Assembly: GCF_017813395.1 (NCBI RefSeq)
Contig: NZ_JAGIZB010000018.1
Coordinates: 1 to 64,000 of the forward strand
Source: Pararoseomonas baculiformis
Lineage (GTDB): Bacteria; Pseudomonadota; Alphaproteobacteria; Acetobacterales; Acetobacteraceae
DNA length: 64,000 nt
Direction of reading: 5' to 3'
Part shown: piece by piece, positions 17,851 to 27,900 of the stretch
How the letters are laid out: the number at the start of each line of letters is the position of its first letter
Position numbering within the stretch: position 1 is the stretch's first letter
The notes under the pieces: model-generated
Seen by the model: the letters and a program-made list of their open reading frames with translations, nothing else
The model's database searches: none
What the model was told of the DNA's origin: nothing
Program-made: the position numbers and the translations under genes

Positions 17851-18840
17851 ATGTCCCCCAGCCTCACCGAGCCCCTGGCCGCCCGCCTTGCCGCCATCGC
17901 GCTGGGGCATGTGGAGCGGGAATACCCGAACAAGCCCGGCCATGTGCTGAACGGGCCAGAGGACGCCCGCACCCCCTCCGCCCTTCACCCGATCTTTTTC
18001 GGCAGCTTCGACTGGCATTCCTGCGTGCATGCCTACTGGATGCTGGCGCGCCTCCTCCGCCGCTTCCCCGAAATGGAGCCCGCCCCGGCCATCCGCGCCC
18101 TTTTCGCCCGCCGCCTGAGAGCGGAGGCGGTGGCCGGGGAAGTCGCCTATCTCGCCGCCCCCGGCGCCCGCGGCTTCGAGCGGCCCTATGGCTGGGGCTG
18201 GCTGCTCTCCCTCCAGGCCGAGCTGGCCCGCCATGCCGATGAGCCCTGGGCCGCCACGCTGGCGCCGCTGGCCCAGGTCTTCGCCCAGCGCTTTCGCGAC
18301 TTCCTGCCCATCGCCACCTATCCCGTGCGGGTCGGCACCCATCCCAACACCGCCTTCGGCCTGCTGATGGCGGCCGACCAGATGGGGGAGGACCTTCATC
18401 TCCTCCGGGCCACAGCCCTGCGCTGGTACGGACAGGACCGGGATTGCCCCGCCTGGGGCGAACCCTCGGGCGATGATTTCCTCTCCTCCGCCCTGATCGA
18501 GGCCGCCTGCATGGCCCGCCTTCTACCGGAGGAGGATTTCCGCCCCTGGTTCGATGCCTTCCTGCCCCATATCGCCGAAGGGCAGCCCGCAACCCTCTTC
18601 CACCCCGCCCGGGTCTCGGACCGCACCGATGGCAAGATCGCGCATCTGGACGGGCTGAACCTGTCCCGTGCCTGGTGCTGGCGCCGGCTCGCCGCCACCC
18701 TTTCGCCGGGCGATCCCCGGCGCGCGCCCATGGAGCAGGCAGCCGCCCGTCACCTGGAGGCCGGGCTGCCCCATCTCGCCGGCCACTATATGGGCGAGCA
18801 CTGGCTGGCCAGCTTTGCGGTGCTGGCGCTGGAGGGGTAG
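17851..18840 (+). CDS. DUF2891 family protein
   Basis: This 329-aa soluble protein matches the DUF2891 family, with HPIFFGSFDWHSCVHAYWML near residue 46, RPYGWGWLLSLQAEL, YPVRVGTHPNTAFGL, and LDGLNLSRAWCWRRLA followed by HYMGEHWLASFAVLAL at the end. The repeated aromatic and histidine blocks on helices suggest an alpha/alpha barrel like those of glycan-processing enzymes, but no activity is established. It is divergent from the ribonucleotide reductase gene and opens a same-strand run with the acyltransferase 59 bases on. Confidence 0.88.
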   Translation: MSPSLTEPLAARLAAIALGHVEREYPNKPGHVLNGPEDARTPSALHPIFFGSFDWHSCVHAYWMLARLLRRFPEMEPAPAIRALFARRLRAEAVAGEVAYLAAPGARGFERPYGWGWLLSLQAELARHADEPWAATLAPLAQVFAQRFRDFLPIATYPVRVGTHPNTAFGLLMAADQMGEDLHLLRATALRWYGQDRDCPAWGEPSGDDFLSSALIEAACMARLLPEEDFRPWFDAFLPHIAEGQPATLFHPARVSDRTDGKIAHLDGLNLSRAWCWRRLAATLSPGDPRRAPMEQAAARHLEAGLPHLAGHYMGEHWLASFAVLALEG

Positions 18841-18899
18841 GGCGGAAGCACGTTCCCGGCTATTCTCACCACTGGACGGAACGGGGCCAGCGGCGGCTC

Positions 18900-19712
18900 A
18901 TGGGCCAAAGAGGGGACGACTTGCCAACGCCGCAGACTGCTGCAAGGCCCGATGACCGGAGGCCCCTGCCTCCGCCCGACCGCCCGCGCAGCCTGCGGGA
19001 CACGCTGGCCTTCTACGGCGTGGTGGCCGTGCTCGGCGCCGCCTATCTTGGCTGGGGGCTGGTGGCCATCCTTCTCTCCTACGTGATGCCGCCCCGCATC
19101 GGCGCACCCTTCGGCCGCAAGGCCATCGGCATCGGCTTCCGCCGGCTGCTCCGCCTCATGGAACAAGCCGATCTGGTGGAATTCGACCTGGACGGGCTCG
19201 ATGCCCTGCGCGATGCGCGAGGCCTCGTGGTGGCCCCCAACCATCTCTCCAAGATCGACGTGATGCTCATCGTCGCGCACCTGCCGGACACGGTGTGCAT
19301 CATGAAGGCCGGGCTGGAGCGGAACCCGGCCATGGGGGGCGGCAGGCTGGCCGGCTACATCCCCAACAATGCCGGGCTGCCCGTTCTCCGCCGCGCGGTC
19401 GAGGCCCTGCGCGGCGGCGCCAACCTCCTTGTGTTCCCCGAAGGAACGCGCTCGCCCGATGGAAAGGTCGGTCCCTTCCATCCGGGCTTCGCGCTGATCG
19501 CCCGCCGCGCCCGCGCCCCCGTCCAGCCCGTCTTCATCGAGAGCAACAGCCCCTATCTCGGCAAGGGATGGCCCATCTGGCGCCGCCCGGACTTCCCCCT
19601 GCGCTACCGCATCCGGCTGGGCGAGCAGGTGATGGTCGAAGGTCCGGCCGAGGCTTTCGCCGAAACCCTGCGCCGCCAATGCGCCGAAGCCCTGGGAGAG
19701 GCGCGCCCTTGA
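18900..19712 (+). CDS. 1-acyl-glycerol-3-phosphate acyltransferase-like protein
   Basis: A 270-aa member of the PlsC (LPLAT) family. One N-terminal membrane segment (FYGVVAVLGAAYLGWGLVAI) precedes the catalytic motif NHLSKID (H-x4-D) and the substrate motif VFPEGTRSPDGK. The family moves acyl chains onto lysophospholipids or other acceptors. ATG 18900 was chosen because the longer frame runs into DUF2891. The stop overlaps the TTG start of the glycosyltransferase (TTGA), which suggests coupled translation. Coupling to a glycosyltransferase hints at a glycolipid substrate rather than general phospholipid synthesis; that is inference. Confidence 0.9.
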   Translation: MGQRGDDLPTPQTAARPDDRRPLPPPDRPRSLRDTLAFYGVVAVLGAAYLGWGLVAILLSYVMPPRIGAPFGRKAIGIGFRRLLRLMEQADLVEFDLDGLDALRDARGLVVAPNHLSKIDVMLIVAHLPDTVCIMKAGLERNPAMGGGRLAGYIPNNAGLPVLRRAVEALRGGANLLVFPEGTRSPDGKVGPFHPGFALIARRARAPVQPVFIESNSPYLGKGWPIWRRPDFPLRYRIRLGEQVMVEGPAEAFAETLRRQCAEALGEARP

Positions 19713-20482
19713 GCCGCACCCATCTCGTCGTCATTCCCAGCTACAACACTGGCCCGCAGCTGGCGGAGACGGTCGCGGCCGCCCGTGCCGCCTGGCCCGT
19801 GGTCTGGGTCGTGATCGATGGCAGCACCGATGGCTCCGCCGAACCCCTCCGCGCCATCAACGATCCCGGCTTCCGCTTGATCGAGCGCCCGCGCAACGGG
19901 GGCAAGGGCGCCTCCATCCGCCAGGCGCTGGAGGAGGCGGAGCGTGAGGGCTTCACCCACGCCCTCACCATGGATGCCGACGGGCAGCACCCCGCCGGCC
20001 GCATCGCCGATTTCATGGCCGCCTCCGCGGCGCATCCCGCGGCGATGGTGCTCGGCACCCCCGTCTTCGGCCCCGAGGCACCGCTGCTGCGCGTGCGCGG
20101 CCGCCGCGTCTCCAACTGGTGGACCGGCCTTGAAACCCTGTGGTGCACGCGGGGCGGCGAGCCGATCCGGGACAGCCTCTATGGCTTCCGCGTCTATCCC
20201 ATCGCGCCGCTGCTGCGGATCATGCGCCGCAATCCCTGGATGCGCCGCTATGACTTCGATGCCGAAGCCGTGGTTCGCCTGGCCTGGCGCGGCGTCCCGG
20301 CCCTCAACATCCCGGCCGCCGTGCGCTACCTCACCCCGGCCGAGGGCGGGATCTCCCATTTCCGCTACGGCCGCGACAACCTGCTGCTGACCGGCATGCA
20401 CACGCGGCTGGTCCTCGGCTTCCTCCTGCGCCTGCCCCTCCTGCTGGGCCGGGCGCTGCTTCCTCGCAAGGCCCGCCCATGA
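19709..20482 (+). CDS. Family 2 glycosyltransferase
   Basis: This 257-aa GT-A enzyme has the family start HLVVIPSYNTG, the nucleotide-sugar site DGSTDGSAE, RNGGKGASIRQAL, and TMDADGQHPAGRI with the metal-binding DxD-like DADGQH. It lacks the multi-helix membrane tail of the dolichol-phosphate mannosyltransferase type but ends in a hydrophobic, arginine-rich helix (LVLGFLLRLPLLLGRALL). The start is TTG 19709 inside the stop of the acyltransferase, with GGGAGAGG upstream. It overlaps the asparaginase gene by ATGA. The sugar and acceptor are unknown. Confidence 0.88.
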   Translation: MSRTHLVVIPSYNTGPQLAETVAAARAAWPVVWVVIDGSTDGSAEPLRAINDPGFRLIERPRNGGKGASIRQALEEAEREGFTHALTMDADGQHPAGRIADFMAASAAHPAAMVLGTPVFGPEAPLLRVRGRRVSNWWTGLETLWCTRGGEPIRDSLYGFRVYPIAPLLRIMRRNPWMRRYDFDAEAVVRLAWRGVPALNIPAAVRYLTPAEGGISHFRYGRDNLLLTGMHTRLVLGFLLRLPLLLGRALLPRKARP

Positions 20483-21471
20483 CCTCCCCGATCCCCATGG
20501 TCGAGATCCGCCGCGGCGGCGTGGCCGAAAGCATCCATCACGGCATCGCCGTGGTGGCTGATGCGGATGGCCGCCTCCTCCATGCCTGGGGGGATCCGGA
20601 TTTCCTCACCTTTCCCCGCTCCTCTCTGAAGCCCTTTCAGGCCCTCTCCCTGGTGGAGAGCGGCGCGGCGGATGGGCTGGACGCCGCCCATCTCGCCCTG
20701 GCCTGCGCCTCCCACCGCGCCGAGCCCTTCCAGGTCTCGATGGTGGAGAACTGGCTGCGCCGCCTCGGCCGGCCCGAATCCGCCCTGGTCTGCGGCCCGG
20801 CCCTGCCCATGGGCGAGGGCGACCTGGCCGATGCCGTCCGCGCCGGCGGCAAGCGCCGGGTCTTCCACAACTGTTCCGGCAAGCATTGCGGCTTCCTCGC
20901 CGCCGCCCAGGCCTTCGGCACGCCCTCCGGCTACGACAGCCCGGACCATCCGGCCCAGCGGCACTGGCTCGCCGCCCTCTCGGAGCTGATCGGGCACGAC
21001 GCCACCGCCCTGCCCCAGGGCACGGATGGCTGCGGCTTGCCCGCCCTCGCCATGACCATGGCCGATACCGCCCGCGCCGCCGCCCGCTACGCCGCCCTGG
21101 GGGTCGCGGATCCGAAGCGTGAGGCCGCCATCCGCCGCCTCCTCGCCGCGCTGCGCGAACACCCCGACCATGTCTCCGGCCACAACCGCCCGACCTCGCG
21201 CATCGTCGCCGCCACGGATGGCCGCGTGGTGTTGAAGGAAGGCGCGGAAGGCTTCGTCCTCGGCTTCGTGCCGGAACGCGGGCTCGGCATCGCGGTGAAA
21301 ATGCTGGACGGCGCCTCCCGCGGTAAGATGGCGGTCTTCGCCACCCTTCTGGGCCGGCTCGGCATCCTGCCGGAAATCCGCGCGGCGGAGCTGGCGCGGG
21401 CCGTGGAAGCACCGGTGCTGGACAGCAACAACCGCGTGGTGGGCGAGGTGGCGGCCCTCGCCCTGGGTTGA
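20479..21471 (+). CDS. L-asparaginase II family protein (Rhizobium etli type)
   Basis: The 330-aa protein belongs to the asparaginase family related to the R. etli enzyme, not to the E. coli type. Diagnostic blocks are FPRSSLKPFQALSLVE (catalytic Ser and Lys), HNCSGKHCGFLAA (metal-binding Cys and Lys), and TDGCGLPALAMTMAD (second metal-ligand Cys), followed by SGHNRPTSR. All residues known to matter in that family appear present. It would hydrolyse asparagine to aspartate and ammonia in the cytoplasm. It is translationally coupled (ATGA) to the glycosyltransferase, an odd partner. Confidence 0.92.
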   Translation: MTSPIPMVEIRRGGVAESIHHGIAVVADADGRLLHAWGDPDFLTFPRSSLKPFQALSLVESGAADGLDAAHLALACASHRAEPFQVSMVENWLRRLGRPESALVCGPALPMGEGDLADAVRAGGKRRVFHNCSGKHCGFLAAAQAFGTPSGYDSPDHPAQRHWLAALSELIGHDATALPQGTDGCGLPALAMTMADTARAAARYAALGVADPKREAAIRRLLAALREHPDHVSGHNRPTSRIVAATDGRVVLKEGAEGFVLGFVPERGLGIAVKMLDGASRGKMAVFATLLGRLGILPEIRAAELARAVEAPVLDSNNRVVGEVAALALG

Positions 21472-21504
21472 TCCCGCGCTGCCGGGGTTTTTGATCTTGC
21501 CGGT

Positions 21505-21743
21505 TTCCGGAGAGGGCTCTGCCCTCTCCGGACCTCACCCGCCAAGGGCCTGAGGCCCTTGGGACCCCGTCTGGCTGCCGCGGATACGGTGCAACACGGG
21601 GTTTCTGCCCCTGCTCCTGCCGTTGCAGTCGCCTCCGGTCATGGACCGGAGGCGCACCGTCAGCCGAACTTTTCCAAACTTCTAGAAAAAGATGATGGTG
21701 AGGGGTCCGGGGAGAGGAAGAATTCCTTCTTCCTCTCCCCGGG
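21505..21743. repeat. Composite palindromic element, copy 2
   Basis: Same element and orientation as the copy at 8381-8620, with all the landmark stems kept. It begins 34 bases after the asparaginase stop and ends about 10 bases before the stop codon of the convergent EcsC-family gene. Its last bases continue as GGGAGCGCCAC, identical to copy 3. Confidence 0.9.
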
Positions 21744-21753
21744 AGCGCCACGG

Positions 21754-22557
21754 CTATGCGGAACTGCCGTCCCGCAGCGCGTCATAGGCCGCCCGGACCC
21801 GGTCGGCCCCATAGATGCGTTCCAGCTTGCGCACGGTGAAATGTGCGTTCGCCACGCCCCGGAAATGTTCAAGGAAGGCGAGGTTGATGGCTGCCCCGGC
21901 CGCCGCGCCGATCACCGGCACTGCCTGGGCGGAGAGCTTCAGCCCCACCGTGCCCGTGAAGCGCGCGGCGATGGCGCCCAGGAAGCCGGGAAGCAGGCCC
22001 GAGACGAGGCCGCTGGCCGCATTGGGCAGCATCTGCGCCAGGGCGATGCGCGCGGCGAAATAGCCCGTCTCGGCCACATCGTCCTCGGTGCTGTTGGGGC
22101 TGCCGATGGCGAACACGGCCATGCATTCCGCGGCGGTGGCGGCCACCTTCGGATCCTCCCCGGCGGCCGCGGCCTCTGCCGCGATCTGGCGGAGGAGGAT
22201 GGTGGTGGAGACCGGCAGCTCGGCCAGGGTTCCCAGCAACCCCAGCGCGCCACCGGCCGCGCCGCTGGCCATGGCCACGCCACGGTGGAACCAGGCCACA
22301 TCCATGTTGAAGGGCGTGCGGCGGGGCTCGCTGCCCACCGCCGTGGACCAGGCCTTCTCCAGGGCACGGCGGACCGCATGGTCCAGCTGGTCCCGCACGC
22401 CTTCGGGCAGGCGTGCCTTCAGCGCCTCCACCGGAGTGCCGGCGATGCCGGCCAGGCGGGCGGCGAAAGAGGGGCCCTCCAGCGTGGCCACGGCCTTGGC
22501 CAGGTCGGTCTGGGCATCCTCCGGAAGGGTCAGGAGGGCGGGCAGGGTCGTGCTCAT
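21754..22557 (-). CDS. EcsC family protein
   Basis: A 267-aa protein matching the EcsC family in its C-terminal two thirds: FHRGVAMASGAAGGALGLLG, ELPVSTTILLRQIAAEAA, SGLLPGFLGAIAARFTG and VPVIGAAAGAAINLAFLEHF, then ANAHFTVRKLERIYG. The glycine-rich hydrophobic stretches suggest membrane association. The family is named for a Bacillus gene beside an ABC transporter and has no proven biochemical role. ATG 22557 (MSTTLPALL) is preferred; ATG 22572 is five codons upstream. The long in-frame extension further upstream overlaps another gene and is not supported. Confidence 0.85.
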   Translation of the reverse strand: MSTTLPALLTLPEDAQTDLAKAVATLEGPSFAARLAGIAGTPVEALKARLPEGVRDQLDHAVRRALEKAWSTAVGSEPRRTPFNMDVAWFHRGVAMASGAAGGALGLLGTLAELPVSTTILLRQIAAEAAAAGEDPKVAATAAECMAVFAIGSPNSTEDDVAETGYFAARIALAQMLPNAASGLVSGLLPGFLGAIAARFTGTVGLKLSAQAVPVIGAAAGAAINLAFLEHFRGVANAHFTVRKLERIYGADRVRAAYDALRDGSSA

Positions 22558-22707
22558 CGGCGCGCGGACCATGATATGCTCATGCCGGTGAAATGGTGCG
22601 GCGCGGGCCGGGTTGCATCGGCACCGCCACGCCTCGCGCCGGGGATCGTTGATCCCGCCCCCCGATAGCCCTATCCCGCCCGGATCGAGGGTAAGGGATT
22701 CCGGGCG

Positions 22708-23115
22708 GTGGTGACACTGGCGGTGCTGGCTGTGATCGCCGGGCTGGGCGTGATCGCCTGGCGGATCTGGGCGGTCCGCGCCGGCCGGCGCAAGGCGATC
22801 GAGGCGCTGATGCTGGAATGCCCGGGCCTGGACGACCGGCTGGACGGGCAGGACGCGACCCTGCTTTTCAGCGGGCATGAGGAGATGGTCGGCATCGCCT
22901 CCCACAAGGTCACGAAGCTCCTGCCCTTCTCCATCATCCGCAAGTGGCGGGTGGAGCCGGTCTATAACTCCGCGGACAAGCGCGTGGGCTGGAACTTCAT
23001 CATCGAGACGGCGGACACGCTGGAACCCATCTGGACCATCCGGATGAGATCCGGCCCGGGGAACGCGATGCCGAATTTCTGGATGGCGAAGTTCAGCGCC
23101 CATCTGAACGGCTGA
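22708..23115 (+). CDS. Small membrane-anchored protein of unknown function
   Basis: The 135-aa product starts at GTG 22708 with a single membrane helix (VTLAVLAVIAGLGVIAWRIWAV). It is followed by a basic, soluble domain rich in beta strands (WRVEPVYNSADKRVGWNFII). I do not recognise the family. It faces hslU tail-to-tail and is divergent from the EcsC gene with a 150-bp gap between. Coding use agrees with its neighbours, so it is probably real. Confidence 0.65.
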   Translation: MVTLAVLAVIAGLGVIAWRIWAVRAGRRKAIEALMLECPGLDDRLDGQDATLLFSGHEEMVGIASHKVTKLLPFSIIRKWRVEPVYNSADKRVGWNFIIETADTLEPIWTIRMRSGPGNAMPNFWMAKFSAHLNG

Positions 23116-23122
23116 ACGGCGA

Positions 23123-23150
23123 AAGGGCCGGGGATCGCTCCCCGGCCCTT
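23123..23150. terminator. Bidirectional terminator hairpin
   Basis: A perfect 12-bp stem, AAGGGCCGGGGA with TCCCCGGCCCTT around a four-base loop, sits 7 bases after one stop codon and 7 bases before the stop of the convergent hslU. T-runs are short on both sides. Confidence 0.7.
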
Positions 23151-23157
23151 CCCGCGA

Positions 23158-24477
23158 TCAAAGGATGAAGCGCGAGAGGTCCGTGCTGGTGGCCAGCGGG
23201 GCGACCTTCTCCTGCACATAGGCGGCGTCCACGCGCACCGTCTCGCCCCGGCGGTCGGAGGCGTTGAAGGAGACCTCCTCCAGCAGCCGCTCCAGCACGG
23301 TCGCCAGGCGGCGGGCGCCGATGTTCTCCACCCGGTCGTTGATGTCCGCGGCCAGCTCCGCCACGGCGTCGATCGAATCCGGCGCGAAGTCGAGCGTGAC
23401 GCCCTCCGTGCCCAGCAGCGCCGTGTACTGCGCCGTCAGCGCATGCTCCGGCTCCGTCAGGATGCGGCGGAAGTCGTCCCGCGTCAGGCCCTTCAGCTCC
23501 ACGCGGATCGGCAGGCGGCCCTGCAGCTCCGGCAACAGGTCGGAGGGCTTGGCGATGTGGAAGGCGCCGGACGCGATGAAGAGGATGTGGTCCGTCCTCA
23601 CCGGCCCGTGCTTGGTGTTCACCGTCGTGCCCTCGATCAGCGGCAGCAGGTCGCGCTGAACGCCCTCGCGGCTCACATCGCCGCCGCGGAAGCCGTTCTC
23701 CGTGCGGGCGCAGACCTTGTCGATCTCGTCGATGAAGACGATGCCGTTTTGCTCGGCATGATGCACGGCGTCGCGCGTCAGCTTCTCCTGGTCGAGCAGC
23801 TTGTCCGCCTCCTCGCGCTGCAGGGTGGTGCGGGCCTCGGCAACCGTCATCTTCCGCGCGCGGGTGCGGCCGCCGAACATCTTGCCCATCATCTCCTGTA
23901 TGTTCTGGGCACCGGGCGGCATGCCCGGGATGTCCATGGCGCCGATCGGCGTGGCCTGCTCGGCCACCTGCACCTCGACCTCCTTGGAATCGAGGCTGCC
24001 CTCGCGCAGCATCTTGCGGAACTTTATCCGCGTCTCGCCATTCGCCCCCTCGCCCACCAGGGCGGTGACCAGGCGTTCCTCCGCGTTCAGCTCGGCCTTG
24101 GCCTGCACCTCGGCGCGCGCGGCATCGCGCAGCTGGACGATGCTGGCCTCCACCAGGTCGCGCACGATGCTCTCCACGTCGCGGCCGACATAGCCGACCT
24201 CGGTGAACTTCGTCGCCTCCACCTTCAGGAAGGGAGCATTGGCCAGGCGCGCCAGGCGGCGGGCAATCTCGGTCTTGCCGCAGCCCGTGGGGCCGATCAT
24301 CAGGATGTTCTTGGGCACCACCTCCTCGCGCATGCCGTCCGGCAGCTGCTGGCGGCGCCAGCGGTTGCGGAGCGCGATGGCGACGGCGCGCTTCGCGTCA
24401 TGCTGGCCGACGATGTAGCGGTCCAGCTCCGACACGATCTCGCGCGGGGAAAGGTTCACGGCTTCCTGGGTGTTCAT
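23158..24477 (-). CDS. hslU: ATP-dependent protease ATPase subunit HslU
   Basis: This AAA+ unfoldase feeds proteins into the HslV peptidase. It has [20 protein letters not shown] at the start, Walker A GPTGCGKT, the pore loop GYVGRDVE, the I-domain (about residues 110-240), Walker [12 protein letters not shown], sensor Arg in GRLPIRVEL, and the C-terminal tail DLSRFIL that docks into HslV. ATG 24477 gives 439 aa, the usual length. hslV, normally next to it, is absent from both sides: upstream on the same strand is an ArsR regulator and downstream is a convergent gene. Confidence 0.97.
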   Translation of the reverse strand: MNTQEAVNLSPREIVSELDRYIVGQHDAKRAVAIALRNRWRRQQLPDGMREEVVPKNILMIGPTGCGKTEIARRLARLANAPFLKVEATKFTEVGYVGRDVESIVRDLVEASIVQLRDAARAEVQAKAELNAEERLVTALVGEGANGETRIKFRKMLREGSLDSKEVEVQVAEQATPIGAMDIPGMPPGAQNIQEMMGKMFGGRTRARKMTVAEARTTLQREEADKLLDQEKLTRDAVHHAEQNGIVFIDEIDKVCARTENGFRGGDVSREGVQRDLLPLIEGTTVNTKHGPVRTDHILFIASGAFHIAKPSDLLPELQGRLPIRVELKGLTRDDFRRILTEPEHALTAQYTALLGTEGVTLDFAPDSIDAVAELAADINDRVENIGARRLATVLERLLEEVSFNASDRRGETVRVDAAYVQEKVAPLATSTDLSRFIL

Positions 24478-24526
24478 TCGTATCATCCGGGCGCCGGTTG
24501 GCGCCCCTTGGGGGTGTTCCATGCCG

Positions 24527-24868
24527 TCAGGCCGGCTCGGCCAGCCGCGGGAGGGACGGATCCTGCCGGGCGCCGTTCAGCACGGCATCCAGAAGGCCGG
24601 GGAATCGCGCGTCCAGTTCCTCCCGGCGCAACGCGACGATGCGCGCGGCCCCTTCGGCCCTCACCCGGACCACCCCGGCCTCCCGCAGGCGGGCGACGTG
24701 ATAGGTAAGGTTTGTCTTGGTCGCGCAGTGAAGGAACGAGGAGCAGCGCTTCTCGCCCTCCTCCGACACCATCAGGACAATGGCACGGCGGATCGGATCC
24801 CGCAGCGCATCCAGCACCGCGGAGAGGTCGATCGCCTCCGCGTCGGGATGGAGGAGCGCCTTGGACAT
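24527..24868 (-). CDS. ArsR-family winged-helix regulator
   Basis: A 113-aa DNA-binding protein with the ArsR/SmtB fold. [20 protein letters not shown] opens the domain, [20 protein letters not shown] is the recognition helix, and [13 protein letters not shown] the wing. The CVC-type metal site of arsenic or zinc sensors is not present, so it probably senses something else or acts through oligomer state. ATG 24868 was chosen, since the longer frame runs into the kinase gene. A perfect palindrome 43 bases upstream is its likely operator. hslU follows 49 bases downstream on the same strand. Confidence 0.85.
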   Translation of the reverse strand: MSKALLHPDAEAIDLSAVLDALRDPIRRAIVLMVSEEGEKRCSSFLHCATKTNLTYHVARLREAGVVRVRAEGAARIVALRREELDARFPGLLDAVLNGARQDPSLPRLAEPA

Positions 24869-24911
24869 GCTCCCGAGATAGGCAGGGACCCGCCCGGCTC
24901 CAAGAGGCGCG

Positions 24912-24929
24912 GTCCAACGACCGTTGGAC
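24912..24929. promoter_or_regulatory. Palindromic operator upstream of the ArsR gene
   Basis: GTCCAACGACCGTTGGAC is an 8-bp perfect inverted repeat with a two-base centre, 43 bases upstream of the regulator start and just past the 3' end of the kinase gene. Its position suits autoregulation by the winged-helix protein. Confidence 0.6.
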
Positions 24930-24953
24930 TGGCCCGGCGGTGGCAACCGCCGC

Positions 24954-27900
24954 TCAGGGCTGCCGCCGCGCGTCCCGCAAGGCCGCCGCCAGCCCGGCGG
25001 CGTCATAGGGCTTCCGCAGGAGCACGGCCCCCTCCAGCGCATCCTGCGGCGCCACTTCCCGGCCCGTGGCGAAGACGATCCCCATCCCGGGCCAGGCAGC
25101 CCGCACCTCCTGGGCGAAGGCCCCGCCGGAAAGGCCGGGCAGGCCGAGATCGGTCACCACCACATCCGCCCCATGCGCGCGCAGATGCACCATCGCCGCC
25201 TCCGCGCTGCCGGCCTCGGCCACCTCATGGCCCTGCGCGCGCAGCATCTCCGCCGTCGTGGTGCGGATCAGCGGATCGTCCTCCACCAGCAGCAGGCGGC
25301 AAGGCGCGGAGGCGTGCGGGAGGCGCACCGGCGCCGCGGTGGCGCGCTGCGCGCCATTGGCCAGCACATGGCGCAGCTTCCGCGCCAGCGCCTCCCGGGT
25401 ATAGGGCTTGGAGAGCAGCTCCACCCCGGCATCCAGCCGCCCGCCATGGACGATCGCGTTCTCGGTGTAGCCGGAGGTGAACAGCACGCCGAGGCCGGGC
25501 ATCAGCTGCCGCGCGCGCCGCGCCAACTCCGGGCTCTTCAACGGCCCGGGCATGACCACGTCGGTGAACAGCAGGTCGATGGGGATCCCGCTCTCGATCA
25601 CGGCCAGGGCGCTGGCCGCGTCATGCGCCTTCAGCACGCGGTAGCCGAGCTCGGCCAGCATCTCCACCACGGTGCCGCGCACGGCCTCGTCATCCTCGGC
25701 CACCAGGATCGTCTCGGTGCCGCCGGTCACCGGCCCGGCCTCGGGCGGCGCCACTGCCTCCTCGGCCGCCATGGCGCGGGGCAGGTACAGCTTCACCGTG
25801 GTGCCCTGCCCCACCTCCGAATAGATCTTCACATGGCCGCCGGACTGCTTGACGAAGCCATAGACCATGGAAAGGCCGAGGCCCGATCCCTTGCCCTCGG
25901 GCTTGGTGGAGAAGAAGGGCTCGAACACCATCGCCTGCACCGCAGGCGGCATGCCGCATCCCGTGTCGGTCACGGCGATCATCACGTATTCGCCGGCCTG
26001 CACCTCGGGATGGGCGCGGGCATAGGCCTCGTCGATCACGGCGTTCCCCGCCTCGATGGTCAGCCGGCCGGTGCCCTCCATGGCGTCCCGCGCGTTGATG
26101 GCGAGGTTCAGCAGGGCGTTCTCGACCTGGGTCGGGTCAACCAGCGCGTTCCACAACCCGCCCGCGATCACCGTCTCAATCTCGATCGCCTCGCCGATCG
26201 TCCGGCGCAGCATCTCCTCCATGCACAGGATCAGGCGCCCGGGATTCAGCACCTTCGGCTCCAGCGCCTGCCGCCGCCCGAAGGCGAGGAGCTGCGCGGC
26301 CAGCTTCGCACCGCGCGCGACGCCGGCCATGGCGCTGGCCAGCCGCCGTTCCGCCCGCTCGTTCCCCGCCACGTCGCGCGAGAGCAGCTGCAGGTTGCCC
26401 GAGACCACCTGGAGCAGGTTGTTGAAGTCATGCGCCACGCCACCGGTCAGCTTGCCGATGGATTCCATCTTCTGCGCCTGCTCCAGCGCGGCCTCCGCCT
26501 GCCGGCGCTCGGCGATCTCGGCGGCAACCCGCGCCTCCAGCGTCTCGTTCAGCTGGCGCAGCTGATCCTCGGCCCGGCGACGATGCCGCAGCTCGCGCTG
26601 GGAGGATTGGAACAGGCGCGCATTGTCGATGGCCACTGCCGCCTGGCCCGCGATGCCGAGGATGACCTTCTCATGCTCGGCCCGGAAGCGGTCAGGCTCC
26701 GGATGGCCGAAGAACAGCCCGCCCAGCACCTCGCCCGATCGGGAGATGACGGGGATGGCCAGATAGCTGCGAACGGGCAGATGCCCCTCCGGCATACCCA
26801 TGAAGGGCGCGTTCTTCCCATAGCGCGGATCGGCGAGGATATCGTCCGAGCGGATCACGCCCGCACCCTTGAAGGTGGGCTCGAACACCGCGGTGGCGCG
26901 CGGCATGGGAAAGCGTTCGAAGGCGGAGCGCGGCACACCGGAAAGGGCATAGAGCATGTAGCTTCCGCCCCTTTCGTCGAGCACGTTGTAGAAAAAGGCG
27001 CCAAAGGCAGCGCCGGACAGTTCCACCCCCGCATCGGTCACGGTCTGCACCACGCGGTCCAGCTCCAGCTCGGCGGCGATGGCCGTGCCGGAGCGGTTCA
27101 GTACCTCCAATGCGTGCTTCTCGCGCCGCAACGCCTCCTCGGCATGCCGGATCCCGGTGACGTCCACGTTCACGCCGATCATGCCGAGGAACTCGCCCCC
27201 CGCACCGAAGCGCGGCTGGGCCTCGGTGCGCAGGATGCGCCACTCCCCGTCGTGGCGGCGGAAGCGCGCCTCGGTCTGGAAGGGCGTGTGGTCGCGCATG
27301 GCGGCCCGCCAGGGACCAGCCAGCGTCTCCACATCCTCGAGATGCAGGGTGGAGAACCAGTCGAACTGCTCCACCTCCTCCTCCCCCACGCCCCAGAAGG
27401 CGCGCTGGGCACGGTTGAGATAGATGCAGGAACCGGACGGCGTGCTCATCCACAGCTTGACCGGAGCGCGTTCCGCCACCAGCCGGAACCGGTCCTCGCT
27501 CTCGCGCAGCGCATCCACGGCGCGCTTCTGCCCCGTGACGTCATGGCCCTGGACGAAGATGCCGGTCACCGCCCCATCCTGCAGGATGGGCTGGTAAACG
27601 AAGTCGACGAAACGCTCCTCGGGTTCCCTGTCCGGGGATGGCATCAGCTGGATGGGATGCTGCCGGCCCATGAAGGGCTCGCCGGTCCGCCACACCTGGC
27701 CCAGCAGCCGCACGAAGCCCTGCCCCACCATCTCCGGCAGCGCATCCGCCACGCTGCGTCCCAGCACCGGGCGGTCTCCAACCAGGCGGAGATAGGCGGC
27801 ATTGGCCATGGCGAAGCGATGCTCCGGCCCTTCCAGCAAGGCCATGAAGCCAGGCGCCTGCTCGAACAGGGCGCGCAGCCGCCGCCGCTCGGCATCGATC

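Noticed and set aside
22558-23103. N-terminal half of a 449-aa frame read through to the EcsC gene
   Set aside because: It is antisense to the small membrane protein gene and has no family match; the EcsC part begins at 22557.
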